A DNA stretch of 64,000 nt, taken from the NCBI GenBank assembly GCA_023935145.1, contig CM043704.1:99123873-99187872 (forward strand), read 5' to 3'. The first letter of the stretch is position 1; every line of letters begins with the position of its first letter. The stretch is from Bretschneidera sinensis (Eukaryota; Streptophyta; Magnoliopsida; Brassicales; Akaniaceae). Shown here piece by piece: positions 12,765 through 31,160 of the stretch. The notes under the pieces are model-generated. The model was not told the DNA's origin. It saw only the letters and a program-made list of their open reading frames with translations, and did no database searches. The translations under genes were made by a program, and so were the position numbers.

Positions 12765-13084
12765 AGTTTGTTGGGCAGATTCACTGCTCTATTTTGGATG
12801 GATATGTTGCCAGGACTTGTTTCTCAGAATTTAATCTTTTTTACTCTGTTATTTAGTTTCTTTCAGGAATTATGTTCAGTTTTGTATCTCATGTTCTGGG
12901 ATTCCTTTGCTGATTTTTTTTTTCAGAGCTACTATTCTACAATACCTATAATATATGGATCACTTGAATTTGAATTAGTGTGTTGTTTGTATGTCTCTGG
13001 AGATTTTATTTTTCTGGGAAAGTCATGCGTCTATTGGTTGATCTATTTAAAATAAATAGTACTTTGCTATTTAATTTGTAATAA

Positions 13085-13245
13085 TTAGGGAAAGGTGGTT
13101 CAATGCTCTAAATTTTTGGGTCAAGAGGAATTCTTTTGTAAATGAGATAGACATAGTAGACCTTGTGGATTATCTCTCTTATAGGTAGTCCTTGTACATG
13201 GGTTGCACCCCCTTGGTGCGCTTTTCGTTTTTATACAATTTACCT
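13085..13245 (+). mobile_element. LINE 3'-end fragment
   Basis: The fragment contains GGGAAAGGTGGTTCAATGCT (as in the LINEs at 6171 and 14020) and the family 3' phrase TTGTACATGGGTTGCACCCC followed by TTGGTGCGCTTTT. Only about 160 bases remain, in sense orientation within a COQ3-pseudogene intron. A target duplication is not clear. Confidence 0.7.
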
Positions 13246-14019
13246 ATCACTTTTTCTTTTTTTTTGGTAATATCAATGTCCTTTTTGACTTACCTGTCCT
13301 CTTGTACATGCCTTACTGAAAGCTGACCTCTGTGAACAGTTAATGCTGCTACCATTCAAATGTGTCCCAATTGATATCATGTTTGCCTAAGACATGCATC
13401 AGTTTTCTGTACTATCTAATGTCAGAAACATCTACTCATATTCATAGAATTACAGAATAAGGGAGGTATCAATGACCTTAACATAGTCCATGTTTGTTTG
13501 TTGCAGCTTTTGATAGCTAAAAAGAACTTTTTAATTGTCAAAAGTGTTTTATTATGTGTTTGGTTAATGTTTAAAAGTGCTTTACTGTTAAGAGTTCAGA
13601 AGCATTTTTAAGAGAAGTAGTTTTGAGATGATTTTACAAAGGGAGGAAGCCAAAAACAGATAATCACTTTCTACAAGATTTTATTTTTCTGATGATTGTA
13701 ATTTTTTTGGAAAATAGGATAATTCTCAGTATGCCTTTAATGCTTCTCTGAAGTCTATTCAGATTGTTCTGGACTTGCATCCATTTCTCACTTTTTAATT
13801 TATTTTTTAATTGATGATGTTTACTTAAGGTAATTGAACATGTAGCAGATCCTGTTGAGTTCTGCAAGTCTGGCAGCATTAATCATTATGGAAGGGGCTA
13901 CTGTGATTTCAACAATCAATCGTTCTGTGAGATCATATTCAACTGCCATTATTGCAGCAGAGTACCTTCTCCACCGGGTAAGATTCTGTGGCAAATCCTG
14001 CAGCTTACTACATTTCATT

Positions 14020-15475
14020 TCCATTGGGATCGATTTCTTTTATTTATCTTGGTCTTCCTCTTGGAGCTAAATTTAAAGCAAAAGTGTTTGGAATCCCATT
14101 GTGGAAAGGTTTGAAAAACGGTTAACCGGGTGGAAGAATTGCTACCTCTCAAAAGGAGGAAGGCTTACTATCATAAAAAGTACACTCTCTAGTCTTCTTA
14201 TTTATTTTATGTCTCTTTTTCCTATCCCTAGTTCAGTGGCTAATTGGTTGGAGGGTATCCAAAGGAGGTTCCTTTTGGGTAACACGAGGAAGGAATACAA
14301 GTATCATTTGGTAAGGTGGGGTGTGGTTAAGTAACCGATAGAAAAAGGGGGTCTTGGTCCCTTACTTTGTTCAATAAAGCTCTTCTTGGGAAATGGTTAT
14401 GGAGATTTTTTGTAGAGAGAGATCAACTTTGGAGGAAAGTGGTGGAAGCTAAGTTTGGGATGGATCCTAACCGGTGGATGTCTAAGGAAGGAAAATGGGC
14501 CTATGGTGTAAGGGTGTGGAAATAGATTCAGAAAGGTTACGAGGCTATGCTTCCTTGTGTTTCCGTGTTGGTGGGTGATGGTGAGAGAATGCGGCTTTGG
14601 CATGATACCTGGTTTGGGAACACTACTTTAAAAGATCAATTTTCAGATATCTATGCTATTGTGAGAGATAAAGAAGCTCTTATTTGTTCATGCATCTCTG
14701 TGAATGATGATATAGTCTCTTGGGATGTGTCTTTTGTCAGAAAAATACATGATTGAAAGGTTGAGAGGGTTCAAAGTTTCTTAGAAACATTGTATAGTTC
14801 TAGAATGGACTTATCTAGAGAGGATTCATTTAAGTGGAGGGATAGCCCGGATAAAGGGTTTGGGGTGAAATCTTTTTATAAGATTCTTTTAGTTGCAGCT
14901 ACTTTGGAAGGATCCTCCAATTTCCCCTGGAAAACAATTTGGTGTTCTCGTTCCTCTAAAAAAGTGTGTTTTTTTGTTTGGGAAGCCGTTTGGGAGAAGA
15001 TTCTTACGGTTGACAACTTACAAAGAAGGGGGAAAATGATTGTTAATAGGTGTTTCATTTGCAAAGGTTGCATCAAGTCCGTGTTTAATCTTTTGATGGA
15101 GTGTTCCTTGACTAGAAGCTTGTGGGAGATGGCTTATAGTATTTTGGGTGTCTCTTGGATGCTTGCCAGCTCCGTAAAAGATGAAATGTGGGCTTGGAGT
15201 GGGCTTCGGGCTTTTAAGGATCTAAAGAAAGCTTATTCTTTGATTCTTCTCTCTATTTTTTGGATCATGTAAAATGAGTGAAATCGAAGAGCTTTTGATG
15301 GGGGAAAGAAATTTTAATATAACTAGAGATAGTGGGTTCAATACCCTTAATTTTTTGTTTTAAATTTTTTTTTCTTCTTCTGAAAGATATAGATCTGTTA
15401 GATCTTGTAGAGTTTCTATCTAATAGATAATCGTTGTAAATGGGTTGCACCCTCTTGATGTATTTATTTTCTTTT
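14020..15475 (+). mobile_element. 5'-truncated LINE: RT C-terminus and zf-RVT, degenerate
   Basis: Translated pieces include FLYLGLPLGA (from about 14031), [18 protein letters not shown] (about 14104-14166), FRFLLGNT-like sequence, and the zf-RVT region 14820-15270 with WKTIWCSRSSKKVCFFVWEA and RCFICKGC. This order is diagnostic of the C-terminal part of plant L1-type reverse transcriptase. Stops and shifts occur, for example TAA at about 14332. The 3' end shares GTAAATGGGTTGCACCCTC with other LINE tails here. It sits in sense orientation inside the intron between the VIEHV and LPKGTH exons of the COQ3 pseudogene. Confidence 0.9.
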
Positions 15476-16674
15476 AAATGCTTCAGTTTGGTAGATGTCT
15501 TGACAATCTTTTTTTACTAGTATGCCTTGTCATGAAAATATGCTTTACGATTTGTTGTCTTAAACTTCCATGATGTAATTGAGGTTTTATTCTCTATTTT
15601 GGTTAGGTGTAAAACATAATTAGCTTAAATGGATTTGATCCGTACTATGAATAGTGTTGGGATGTTGATGTGTTTCGTATAAGCTAATAATTCGATTATG
15701 TTGTAAGAAGGTAAAATGAAGCCAGCTGTGCAGTTTGTGGTATAAAAGAAAGAAATAGTCAGAATATTGAATTTGTGTCGCATGGTTTTGCTTTTGTTAC
15801 TGCTTTGGCTGACATTTTTGTAAGAGAGGCATGCTGTGGAAATAAAAACAATGACTTCCAAGAACATCTTTGATATAGGGTCCCAATTTTGGGTATAAGG
15901 TGCAACATATATAAAAATCCATTGAGAATGTCAGTAGAAGTATCATGCGAACCGAACAATCAATGACGTGTAAAAAATCTATAATTGGATAAGATCTTGA
16001 ACCTTTTTCCTTGAAATGTGTTTCTTAACATTGTAGTTAATTTTTTTTGTTACTTGAGGTGCAACTCCTTCCACTAACCGATACTGTTTAATACTTTGGA
16101 GGGAATTGATATAGGTATTTATAGCTTGATCTGCACATTTTGAAGTTCTGTATTTGATTTTATACAGCTACCTAAAGGTACACATCAGTGGTCAAGTTTC
16201 CTTACACCTGAAGAGCTGTCCTGATTTTACAGCGCGCTTCAGTTGATGTAAGCCAAAGCTATAAATTGCTTTGATATCTCCACTAATCTCTGCTTAATGC
16301 ACTAATATTACTAATATTTGGATGGCCAAAGCGTCTTACTTTGTCGTTGGCTTTGTTCAGGTCAAAGAGATGGCTGGATTTGTTCACAACCCGCTGACAA
16401 GAAGATGGTCTCTATCAGATGATACTGCTGTAAACTTTATTGCTTTAGGTACCAAAAGTAGGGAATAAAGATGGTATGTATAATTCTAGGTGAGTTCTAC
16501 GGTGAGTCACCATGCTTCACTAGATAAATTTGGTAGTAAAAATATTCATATTTGGTGGTAAAGTAAACTATCTGGACAGCATCAAAAGTTTTCCTGCAAG
16601 AAATAAAATGAGTCATCTTAAAAAACCTGTCCACTACCACCATACTAGAGTCAGCTCCTCGTTGGGATGCTTAA

Positions 16675-16990
16675 GGGAAAAGTGAATCGTTGAATATAAG
16701 ATATCTACCGGGTATCAATTCCATTCAGATTATTTTAATTGTTGATAAACTTCAAAGATTGATGGTCAGTGTAAATGATGAATTCTCGCTAAATAAGATA
16801 AAGTACACGTTCCTTATTCCTCAGATAGGTGATATGTTTGATATGCTAGCAGGTGTTAAGATCTTTTCGAAGATCGATTTGAGAAGCGGTTATCATCAGA
16901 TGCGTATTTGATCGAGAGATTAATGAAAGATCAGTGTAGTCTCGATATCGGCTACCATGAATATTTTTAGCTCAGTGCGACATGGTATTA
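16675..16990 (+). mobile_element. Ty3/gypsy reverse-transcriptase remnant
   Basis: 16690-16911 translates to a degraded RT core: [20 protein letters not shown] then [19 protein letters not shown], the hallmark [12 protein letters not shown] motif of Ty3/gypsy polymerases. A TGA follows, and downstream only GYHEYF is recognisable before frame is lost. No protease, RNase H or integrase is present. It lies about 200 bases beyond the COQ3 pseudogene stop. Confidence 0.85.
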
Positions 16991-19900
16991 CCAAATGAAT
17001 TGTTTTACTAAAAAATGTAGGAGAGAGTTATGGTGTCTCGAGTCACTGCAATATTGTAACGACCCATCTCGAATTGGCCACCTCGAGACAATGTTATCAC
17101 ATTTTGAAAATCTCAGCACGACATATATATGCAACAAATAAAAATAATACTAATAGAAATTCTTTTACATTAATCCTCAACAGTGAACTAGATCAATCTG
17201 ATATTGACTTAAACACTTTACACAACATAATATGCATGAATATTTACAAATAAATTGTTATTTTATTTTTTTTATTAGTCTGAGGATGTTGAAACGTACG
17301 TGACTTACTAGATAATGATTTCGTCTAAACCTTAACTCACCAAACTATTTGTCACTCCTGCTATCTGAAATCATTGCATAATAAAGTGTAAGCTTCACAA
17401 GCTTAGTGAATTAAATTTACTAAAAGTATTCAATTGTATAAATAGTGTTTTTAAATTTAATCATTTATATTTCTCACAACTTGAAACTAGCATTCTCATA
17501 TCACTATACATGTCAAAAGATTCATTCTCTATTAATCTCTTCTTCTTATTTATTGATTCACCTTAAGACCATCAATTATCTCAAAATTATCTCGTAATGA
17601 AATCTATCATTTAAATGATTTTTATTACCATAATTGTCTCTCTTTAAAACTTATTAATCTATAAATGAAATTTACAAAGTAATTTAAATTATAAAAAAAA
17701 AAACTAAACGGGATTTGATATAAAAATCAAGTTATAAATTCATTTAAACGGCAGTTGCAACAAACTTCACTGTTCACCAAATGAACGGCTCGACACCAAA
17801 ATGAAGGTCATGCCTCCACATTATTAGCACTCGTAAAACATGCAATAACTTGGCAGCACACTGCCATCTATTTTTTTTGTACTTTTTCTTTTACAAAATT
17901 TTTTTTTTCACTGTTTACGAATTATTTTTCTTTATAACTATGTCTTTATACGTCTATTTTTTTAAAAAAATTATTTTATTTAAATAATAATAAACATTTC
18001 GTATATATTTTATTTTAATTTTATGTTATATTTATTAAATTATTTTTTTATCTTTATTTTACGATTACGGATATTATAAATATTCACCTTAATTCTATTT
18101 TTTAGAATCATAAGTTTCTTCGAACTACATTTAATGAGGCACAACTTCTCGTAAGGAAAGCAATAACCGTGCCTTTTTTATATGCATAAATATCAAAAAG
18201 AAATTTAACTTTTTAAATAGATATAATAATTAAAGTATGTTAAATTATAACTTATTTTTTAAGTATATTTTTATTTAATATTTAGATTTAAATGGTATTC
18301 TTTTTAAAAACTTAAAATTTTAGGTAATTTATTTATTTTTAACTAAAGTTAAACATTGATCTTTCATATCAGACAAACAATAGGCATCATAAAAATGAAA
18401 TATTCCCTAAAAGAAATGTGGCGGATGAAGTACTTGTCAAAAAGGACTTTTGAAAAGGAAAACAAGTGACTGTAAGACACTTGGTATCTGAAGCCATCGT
18501 AAATACAAACAAGAATTTTCATTAATTAGTTAAGAGAATAGACAAATCAGTATGGCTTGAAAAGGGGTTCAGGTAGAGATTAAAATAATATTTTTTAAAA
18601 AAATTATTTTTAAAAGAGTTTCTTGGTTTGATATTTTTTATGAATCGTATACGTATGGTATGAGTTTTTTGGTTTGGTATTTTTTTGAATGCATACGTAG
18701 GTCTCTTTCGTTGTTAATGTACTAAAACAATATTTATTATTTATATATTAATTAAATAAAATAAAAAATTATTCAAATATTTGAATAAGTTAAATTAAAT
18801 ATTTTAATATTTTTTTATATACGATTATAAACTCAAATTGAAAATGAACTCAAACCGACAAAATCATTTTCTTTGTGAAAAAACAAAAAGAAAAATCGAA
18901 GTTCTACGCACCAAATGAAAAGGAAACTAAGGAAAACAAAACATAAAGGGACCCATTTTCTTGGAAACCACGAGCATCCAAATCGTCATCTTCAGATTAC
19001 AACAGATTACTATTTAGAAGACCCAGGAATTCTCAAATGGCACACCTTGTCTATGTATACTCTCTTGAGGTCTTAAAATTTCCAAACTCGCTTTTTCCTG
19101 CCGAAACTAAAACATTCAGTGTTTAGCCAAGCGAGTACAGTCTACGTCAACGGGTCCTCCAAAAACCTGATTAAGGAGATGAGCGTCGTCGGGATTGGGA
19201 TTCACAGTTTCTAGAATAAACAAACAGTTTATCGTGACGTCATCTATTTAGCTCTCTTGGTTGAGATTTGTTCTTTTTATCGCAATATTTATGTTCAATA
19301 CTGTAAAAAAAGGGTCAATAAATTTAACTAAATTGATGCAAATAAAGTAGGGTTTTCATTTTTACCTTATTTTTTTTATAACTCGAACTTTAATATCTTT
19401 TATTACTTTATTTAGGCTCGAGTCCTTTAACGAGTTTAGGCACATTTTGTCTAATGATTTACGTGTGTAATACTAAGTTAGTAATATTAAAATTTTTAAA
19501 AATATTAAAATTTAAAAACATTTATAAATAATGTAATGTTAACCAAAGAGTACAATATTCTTCATAAATTGCATTAAAACCTAATTTATCAATTAGCAAA
19601 TTATTTTAAAAATGATATATGTTTAGCATATGATTTTTTGTTTTTTTTGTATTAGCATATGATTTTTTTAAAGGAGCAGATGACTTAGATAAAGTAAAAA
19701 ATTAATCATTAAAATGAATTTTTTTATTTAATTTAACGTATTCGAGTGCATTGACATTTTGAACTCGATTTTTTAAATCAATGATTAAAAAAATATTGTT
19801 AAGTAGATGTAAATAAAAAATGTTAATACTACAAAATTATTCCTATTTGTCCAAATTGTTAAATTTAAAAAATAATATTATCAATAAAATTTATCAAAAT

Positions 19901-20178
19901 TATTAATAAAATTTCAATGAATTTAAAATTAATTTTAAATCCAAGACAATTAAATATTTTATTCCTTTCCCTTTTGGTTACTTAAAAATCGCTGACGCTG
20001 ACGAATGAGATAATTGCACTTAAAAAATACCCATAAAATTAAATTGCTGCTTGATCCATAAAAGAGTAGGCAAAATCCCAGACGGAAAGCTCTGATATAT
20101 GTTACTTGTAGAACTCCAAATTCCATCTTCTTTACGATTTTTTTCCTTTGAACATCCAAAAGAAAAGCAACTTTTAGT
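16991..20178. other. Intergenic; possible LTR start and citrate synthase promoter
   Basis: TGTAACGACCCATC begins at about 17054, a start typical of some plant LTRs. Downstream phrases such as AGCTTCACAAGCTTAGTGAAT (17391-17411) fit LTR-type sequence, but I could not find a matching end or second LTR. From 17880 to 18380 and 19300 to 19960 the DNA is very AT-rich with no ORF. A 46-base tandem duplication lies at 18616-18700 (GAGTTT(C/T)TTGGTTTG in each copy). The stretch upstream of 20179 should hold the CSY promoter; I see no clear TATA box. Confidence 0.45.
19622..19668 (-). mobile_element. Candidate ultra-short retroposon insertion
   Basis: TTAGCATATGATTTTTT occurs at 19622-19638 and 19652-19668. 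The 13 bases between read ATACAAAAAAAAC on the minus strand. The layout matches the other ultra-short insertions, but the tail is a weaker match to LINE ends, so simple tandem duplication is an alternative. Confidence 0.4.
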
Positions 20179-26065
<5,887 letters not shown>

Positions 26066-27710
26066 ACTTCATTCAAAATTATGGAAGGAAGAATGGAAAA
26101 TAAAATGACGGCGAAATTACAAGAAATAAAAAAGGGTCTCAAAGACTACTTAATATGTTTGCTGGTTAAGCTTTCATGGAGATATTTGGATCAGCTTAAA
26201 GTTAATTTTAAGTTGGAATTTATTTTTTAAAATTTGTTAAAAAAAAAATTTAGTGAAATTAATTTGGACCTTAATAAATTTCATTTACTTTTTCCTTTAA
26301 CATTCTGTTTGGAATCAAATGAAAATAAGTTTATTTCATTGAAAAAAGAATTTATTTAGAAATAAATTTTCATGTTTAGTTTTTTAATATTAAATTGTAG
26401 AATTTAATTGAATTGTCATTTTTAAAATGTTTAGAATAGGCGAAGAAATCAAAAGAGAATGGAGAGAGGGAGAGAGAAACAGAAAGTAATTTGAACAACG
26501 TAACTTTTGTTTATCATTTTGTGGAATTCATTTGTGGTTCATCATTTTGTGGAATTCATTGAAAAATTTTATTAATTTTAATAGAATTTATAATTAATTA
26601 TTTTTACCGTGAATTTATTTTAAAATAAATTTAATAATTTTTTTCAGATATATATAATAACTATAAAATTATAAATGAATTTAAGAGAATTTAAACATAT
26701 CAAACATATGATTTTCTTATCAAAGAGTAGCTTTAAAATCCACAATCAAACGACAAATGTCAACTGCAAAGGATTTTATTTTTTTTTTGACGACAAGAAA
26801 GATTGAACCCATGATCTTTTATAAGAAGAGAAGAACCTTGAGGTAAGTTCTAGAAGGCACCGGCTTATTTTACTCATTTGAATGCTTTAATTATAACATC
26901 TAAATGGGAATTTCTTCAAAATATGTTGGAGATGATAATATCAAGGTTGCACAATTATTTGTTGGGTTATGGTCGGATTAAGCATGTGACATCAAAAAAT
27001 CTGATCCTTTTGAGCTATTAGGCCTAAGAAAATGAAAGCTAGAACGAAAGGATTGCATTAGGATAAATAACTTGCACGAGTTCCTTAGAACGTTGGATTC
27101 ACAATGTGTATGGGCAAATCGTTCTGTTACATTTCGTGGTACACACTTAACATTCTCTTCTTGTACTCGAAACAAATGTGGAGCATAGTTATCAACTGTA
27201 GATTACCCTAAGCAGGGCCATTTTTTTTAAAGTTGGGTCACATGGTCACATCGAGGGCTAAGTGCCTAAGCATCGCCTCTAGACAGTTATGGGTTTTTGT
27301 GTTTTTTTTTTTAGAATTCAATAAAAAAACACACATTGAGAAAAGAAAAAGAGTTACATATAATACTGCTTGCACACGCAAGCTCCAAAAAAGTACCAAA
27401 GTTTGAGGTGTGACTATATAGCATAATGCTGGATTTGCCACTCCTATGTAATGGTTAGGAAAATATCAGAAAGCAAAAATTCATGTTTAGGCCTACTTGA
27501 AGTAGTAGTAAATGAAGAAAGAATATATAAAATGCTTTCCATTTTTCAGGGTGGAAGCAAGTATGGATGATAGAAATGAAAAACATGCGACTCAACACAA
27601 ATGTCTAGTAAGAAAAATATTTTGACATTGGATATTTTAAAAGTTAAGAGGAAACAAACCACACAATTTTCCTCTTTCATAACAACGGCAAGACTTGCAA
27701 ACTATACTTT
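26066..27710. other. Intergenic between convergent genes
   Basis: This holds the 3' UTRs of CSY (plus strand) and the Elongin-A gene (minus strand). An AATAAA-like AAAATAAAATG lies at about 26098, near the CSY stop. A 19-base repeat TCATTTTGTGGAATTCATT occurs at 26514-26532 and 26542-26560. I see no gene; the short ORFs at 26978-27441 have no recognisable content. Confidence 0.6.
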
Positions 27711-30282
27711 CTATAATCTCCTCTCTGAAGGCCTGGTATATTTAGAAGTTGAAACAGAATTCTTTCCAGCAAGTCCACCTGGCTTAATGGGAGAAGCACT
27801 ACAGGGCAAGAAGCAGATAAAATGAGCACTGGAAGTGTCTTGACGAATAAATATCTTGATAGATAGTAGTAATAGGCAGAAGGAAATATTACCTGCAACT
27901 CTTTTGCACAGCATTTTTCCTCATGGCTGCAAGATTTTTCATCTCTTGACTGTTTCAAGGAAGAAGAAGGAAAAATAAAGAATAAATCCTCAAACCCCCT
28001 TTCAATAAAATGAAATCCTCTTTGTTTTGGTCATGGAAAACAGTGAAATCTTGAGACTTACTGAGGAAAAAAAAACTAAGGTGCTTGAGCCCAATTACTC
28101 GAGGCCAAAGTAAGCACCGAAATTAAGTAGTGGGACATGCAAATAATATCATCCATCATTATTATAAAATATAATTCAAACAAGGTTAATTTCATGAATT
28201 TCTAGAAATTATTTCATCTTGTCCATCATAGTCTCGGATACAACTTGTATAGACTGCCCCACTCATGATAATAATCTGTGCACTTTATAATACAACACAA
28301 ACCATGATTGGAACCAATCATATAACGCAGGACACCCTAAAAGCCATTATATAATGAGAAAACTAAGACAAACATTTTTTCCCAAACTTAGGAGAGAGTA
28401 ACATCATTTTGCTTGATGCTATAAGTGCAAGATTTCAAAAGATTAAGCCCCATAAATGCATAATAGTACAAGGCCACGCTACCTCTTTAGAAGATCTATT
28501 TTGGCCTTCTTCATCAAGTTGCTCTTATTGGAAAAATTGTAACCAGGTCCACTTCCTACAAAGAATTATTAGAAGTAAAACAAGTAGTACTAATATACAA
28601 ATGCTATCATCCTATTCAGTATCACAGCTAGAAATGTCTGTGTTACCAAAATTCCAATAACAAATCCATAGGAATTCACTACAATACAGACTAACTACAA
28701 GAAAGAAAAGGAATGTTACCTCCAAAAAAGCTTCTTTTGTTGCTTGAAGGAGGAACCTTCGCGCAAAGCTGAATTTGACGACTTTGTTTTCCTATAAAAG
28801 TTGAATATTTGTTAAGAATTTAGAAAATGCAGAAAATATGGCAGCTCTGCTAACACATACTGCTCATAGAACTACAAGAACGGCATATTCCTTTTTTTTC
28901 CCTTTGTGTAAATTTATGTAGGAGCAAAGAAAATAAAAAATATTTCTCCCATGAAAAAAATTAATTTTCCTAAAGTGACTGCATAAGAAGCGCTCTCTGG
29001 GGAACAAGAAAATCACTCAAGGTGTATGATAGTTTTAATCCCGGTTAGAGACACATCAATAGTTATTTGACTTGTGTAAACAACAGCCATACAAAAATCA
29101 GATAGAATCCATATACTGTCTTCAGTTTCATGATGATACAATTGGTTTAGCCCTGCTTGGTACTTAGTGAAAAGAACCTGCTACAACACTCGGCACAATT
29201 TCAATGTCACGGAGGAAGCAACAGGCAGAGGTGTGGAGTGTGGACTCCATACAAAAGCTAACCTTCAGCAAGTTTTGCATGAAGTGCCTTGCTCTCATAA
29301 CTCAAACCTGCATGCCTGTGCGAGCAGCCTGAGTCTTTTACCAGTGCACAAATTATGACTTTTAAATGCAAGTGGTACAAAAATCTATGAAATACACTAA
29401 ACACAGAATTTGGATTCTTTCAAGTTCATGGTAATATTGAATGCCAACATGACAAACCTAGATTTGGATCCTCTCCATTTGATGGCATTCAATCTAACCA
29501 TGAACTTGACTCCATTTCAATTCTCAAATAGAGAGGATCCCAATCCCTAAGCACAATGTAGCAACTAATGCAGCAAACAAATATGAGATTACAAGGTGGA
29601 ACGGAATGAAAATAAGAATCCTTGGCACAAGGTTTTTATTGACATTTAGATAATAGGGAACATACTGGCATCTTCTTTCTTGTATAGTTGCTTAAGACAA
29701 TCAACTGCTTTGATCTCAGCCTCATTTACGTCTTTCAACTTTGCCTACAAGTGACGTTGCATATATATTAGTAAAATCGCATCAATGATCCCTGTAAAAA
29801 ATGCATGAAAAACCTACATGTAAAGAAAATTGCACCAACATTTGAAAATATCGAACCTAATCTGAATAAAAAAAATTCAATCGAAAAAATAATACCTCAT
29901 ACAGTTGTATCCATCTAAATGCCACTTTCTTCTGCTTCATCCTCTCAAGTACAAGATTGGTGCTCTTAGCACCAAAGTCTTTCTCATAGAATTTCTTCCA
30001 CAATTTATCGGTCACTGGACTAAGATCTCTTCCCTACAAGAAGTAGTGAAAAAAAAATTCAAGATCCCTAAGCACGGCTGAAATATTTAATTATGCAAAT
30101 TGTGAAGCCAGTCTTACTTTTGAACTCTTCTCAAAATGCATCAATTGGTCTTTTGTACAATGCGCCAAGATATGCTCAAGGAGATGTAAATCTGTCTCAC
30201 CAACATCCCCTAGGTACCTTATATTATCTATTGCTGTCCTGACACAAAGATCGACCAATGAAGGAGCTTGCCTCTCCAACAT
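27711..30282 (-). CDS. Elongin-A-like RNA polymerase II elongation factor subunit
   Basis: Plant Elongin-A proteins form a complex with Elongin C/B-type partners and act in Pol II elongation in the nucleus. Exons in transcription order: 30282-30118, 30033-29896, 29744-29666, 28791-28720, 28555-28483, 27949-27893, 27798-27711. All are in frame, giving 223 residues. The N-terminus has the family signature PSLVDLCVRTAIDNIRYLGD, with a BC-box-like LVDLCVRTAI. Next come DLSPVTDKLWKKFYEKDFG and VLERMKQKKVAFRW, a charged helical stretch, KVPPSSNKRSFFGG and SGPGY, and a basic C-terminus ending ERRL. The start is the first ATG of the exon encoding the conserved block. Length fits plant homologues, which lack the long N-terminal TFIIS-N region of animal Elongin A. 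The last exon is the least conserved, so its acceptor (CCTGTAG before 27798) is the least certain. Confidence 0.88.
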
Positions 30283-31160
30283 AATGATTCTCTCAATCTC
30301 TTCTACTCCAGGTATGCCCTGTAAAGGCTATTACAAAAAAGAAGATACAATCAAATTTCACAATATTTTTTTTAAAAATTAATTATCCAAAAAGAAGATA
30401 CACTGAATCCAATTAAGAGCAAGAAGCGAAGCTTTGTGCCTTTGGTGTTAGTGGCTGAGTAAAGTAAACCGTTTTAAACAGGGCAAAAAAATGAAAAAAA
30501 GGAAAATCGTTCGAGATTTTTTTGCTCCCGGTTCATCAAAAAAGGCAAGTGGGCTTCTTTTAAGAAACCAAACAACTGAGGACGTAAAATCTAAAATCTT
30601 ATCCTCGGTTTTCTTAGCAACCAAACAGAATCTAACAAAAAGAAAAATAATTTCATTCCATCTCCCAGAAAATCCTCTAAGAAAAGACCATGGTGAAATT
30701 GACTAATCACAAACCAATCAAACTAACCTTTTTTGGGGACCAACTAATTTTTTTTTTAAATTTAAAAAAAGAACTAAACTAGCTCATACAGAACTAATTA
30801 ATCAACAGAACTGAGATTCAACCGTATAAATCCTTTTGACCAACAACAGAAACAGCAGGATCATTAACAGATAAATTCTAAGAAATAAATATATCAAATT
30901 AGAAAGAAAAAGCTCAATTTGACGATGAAAATATAAAAGCAGTTGAAAGGTCGGGGGTCATAAAAAAAAAATTAAAAACAAATTGGAATCATAAACAACA
31001 TAACAAATTCTATTGGTCTACACGTGTATATGTATAAATAAGATTGGAATTTGGATTTTTGAGATATCACCGTGCGAAGAAGGGAACCCCCGAATGGAGA
31101 AGAGAGCGATTAACGGAATCTGATATATAATCGGAGTACCTCCGGTCTGTAGAAAAATGA
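30283..31160 (-). other. Probable 5' leader region of the Elongin-A gene
   Basis: On the minus strand a good acceptor (TTTACAG) lies just before 30318, and in-frame coding cannot extend far upstream, so a 5'-UTR exon 30283-30318 preceded by a leader intron is plausible. Its donor is uncertain (GTGATATC near 31073 is one option). A CACGTG G-box core lies at about 31021. I found no other gene here. Confidence 0.35.

Larger units (their letters stand above)
4849..16468 (+). pseudogene. COQ3: Decayed COQ3, mitochondrial ubiquinone biosynthesis O-methyltransferase
   Basis: COQ3 is the SAM-dependent enzyme that performs both O-methylations in ubiquinone synthesis in mitochondria. Exon remnants in order: 4849-5123 (N-terminus to IADTW), 6942-7031 ([20 protein letters not shown]), 7135-7213 (SAM motif DVGCGGGVLSE), 10284-10361 (PLARMGATVTGVDS), 11975-12023 (DPVTSTIEYCCTTA), about 12667-12690 (DVIALE only), 13830-13977 (VIEHVADPVEFC then ISTINRS), 16168-16247 (LPKGTHQWSSFLTPEEL), 16361-16468 (VKEMAGF to stop TAA). 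Lesions: the 11975 exon lacks an AG acceptor (CATGCAC precedes GAT); the next exon has lost its 5' half and acceptor; a 2-base deletion at about 13870 shifts frame; a 1-base deletion at about 16217 creates TGA after EEL. The first four exons splice cleanly in frame. Introns hold LINE, MITE and LTR-like insertions. The neighbouring genes are intact at similar exon density, which argues against general sequencing error. A recent inactivation is inferred; a functional COQ3 should exist elsewhere. Confidence 0.8.

Noticed and set aside
30339..30410. Direct repeat AAAAAGAAGATACA separated by about 48 bases
   Set aside because: The spacer is longer and does not match a LINE or SINE end; it may be a chance or tandem duplication.
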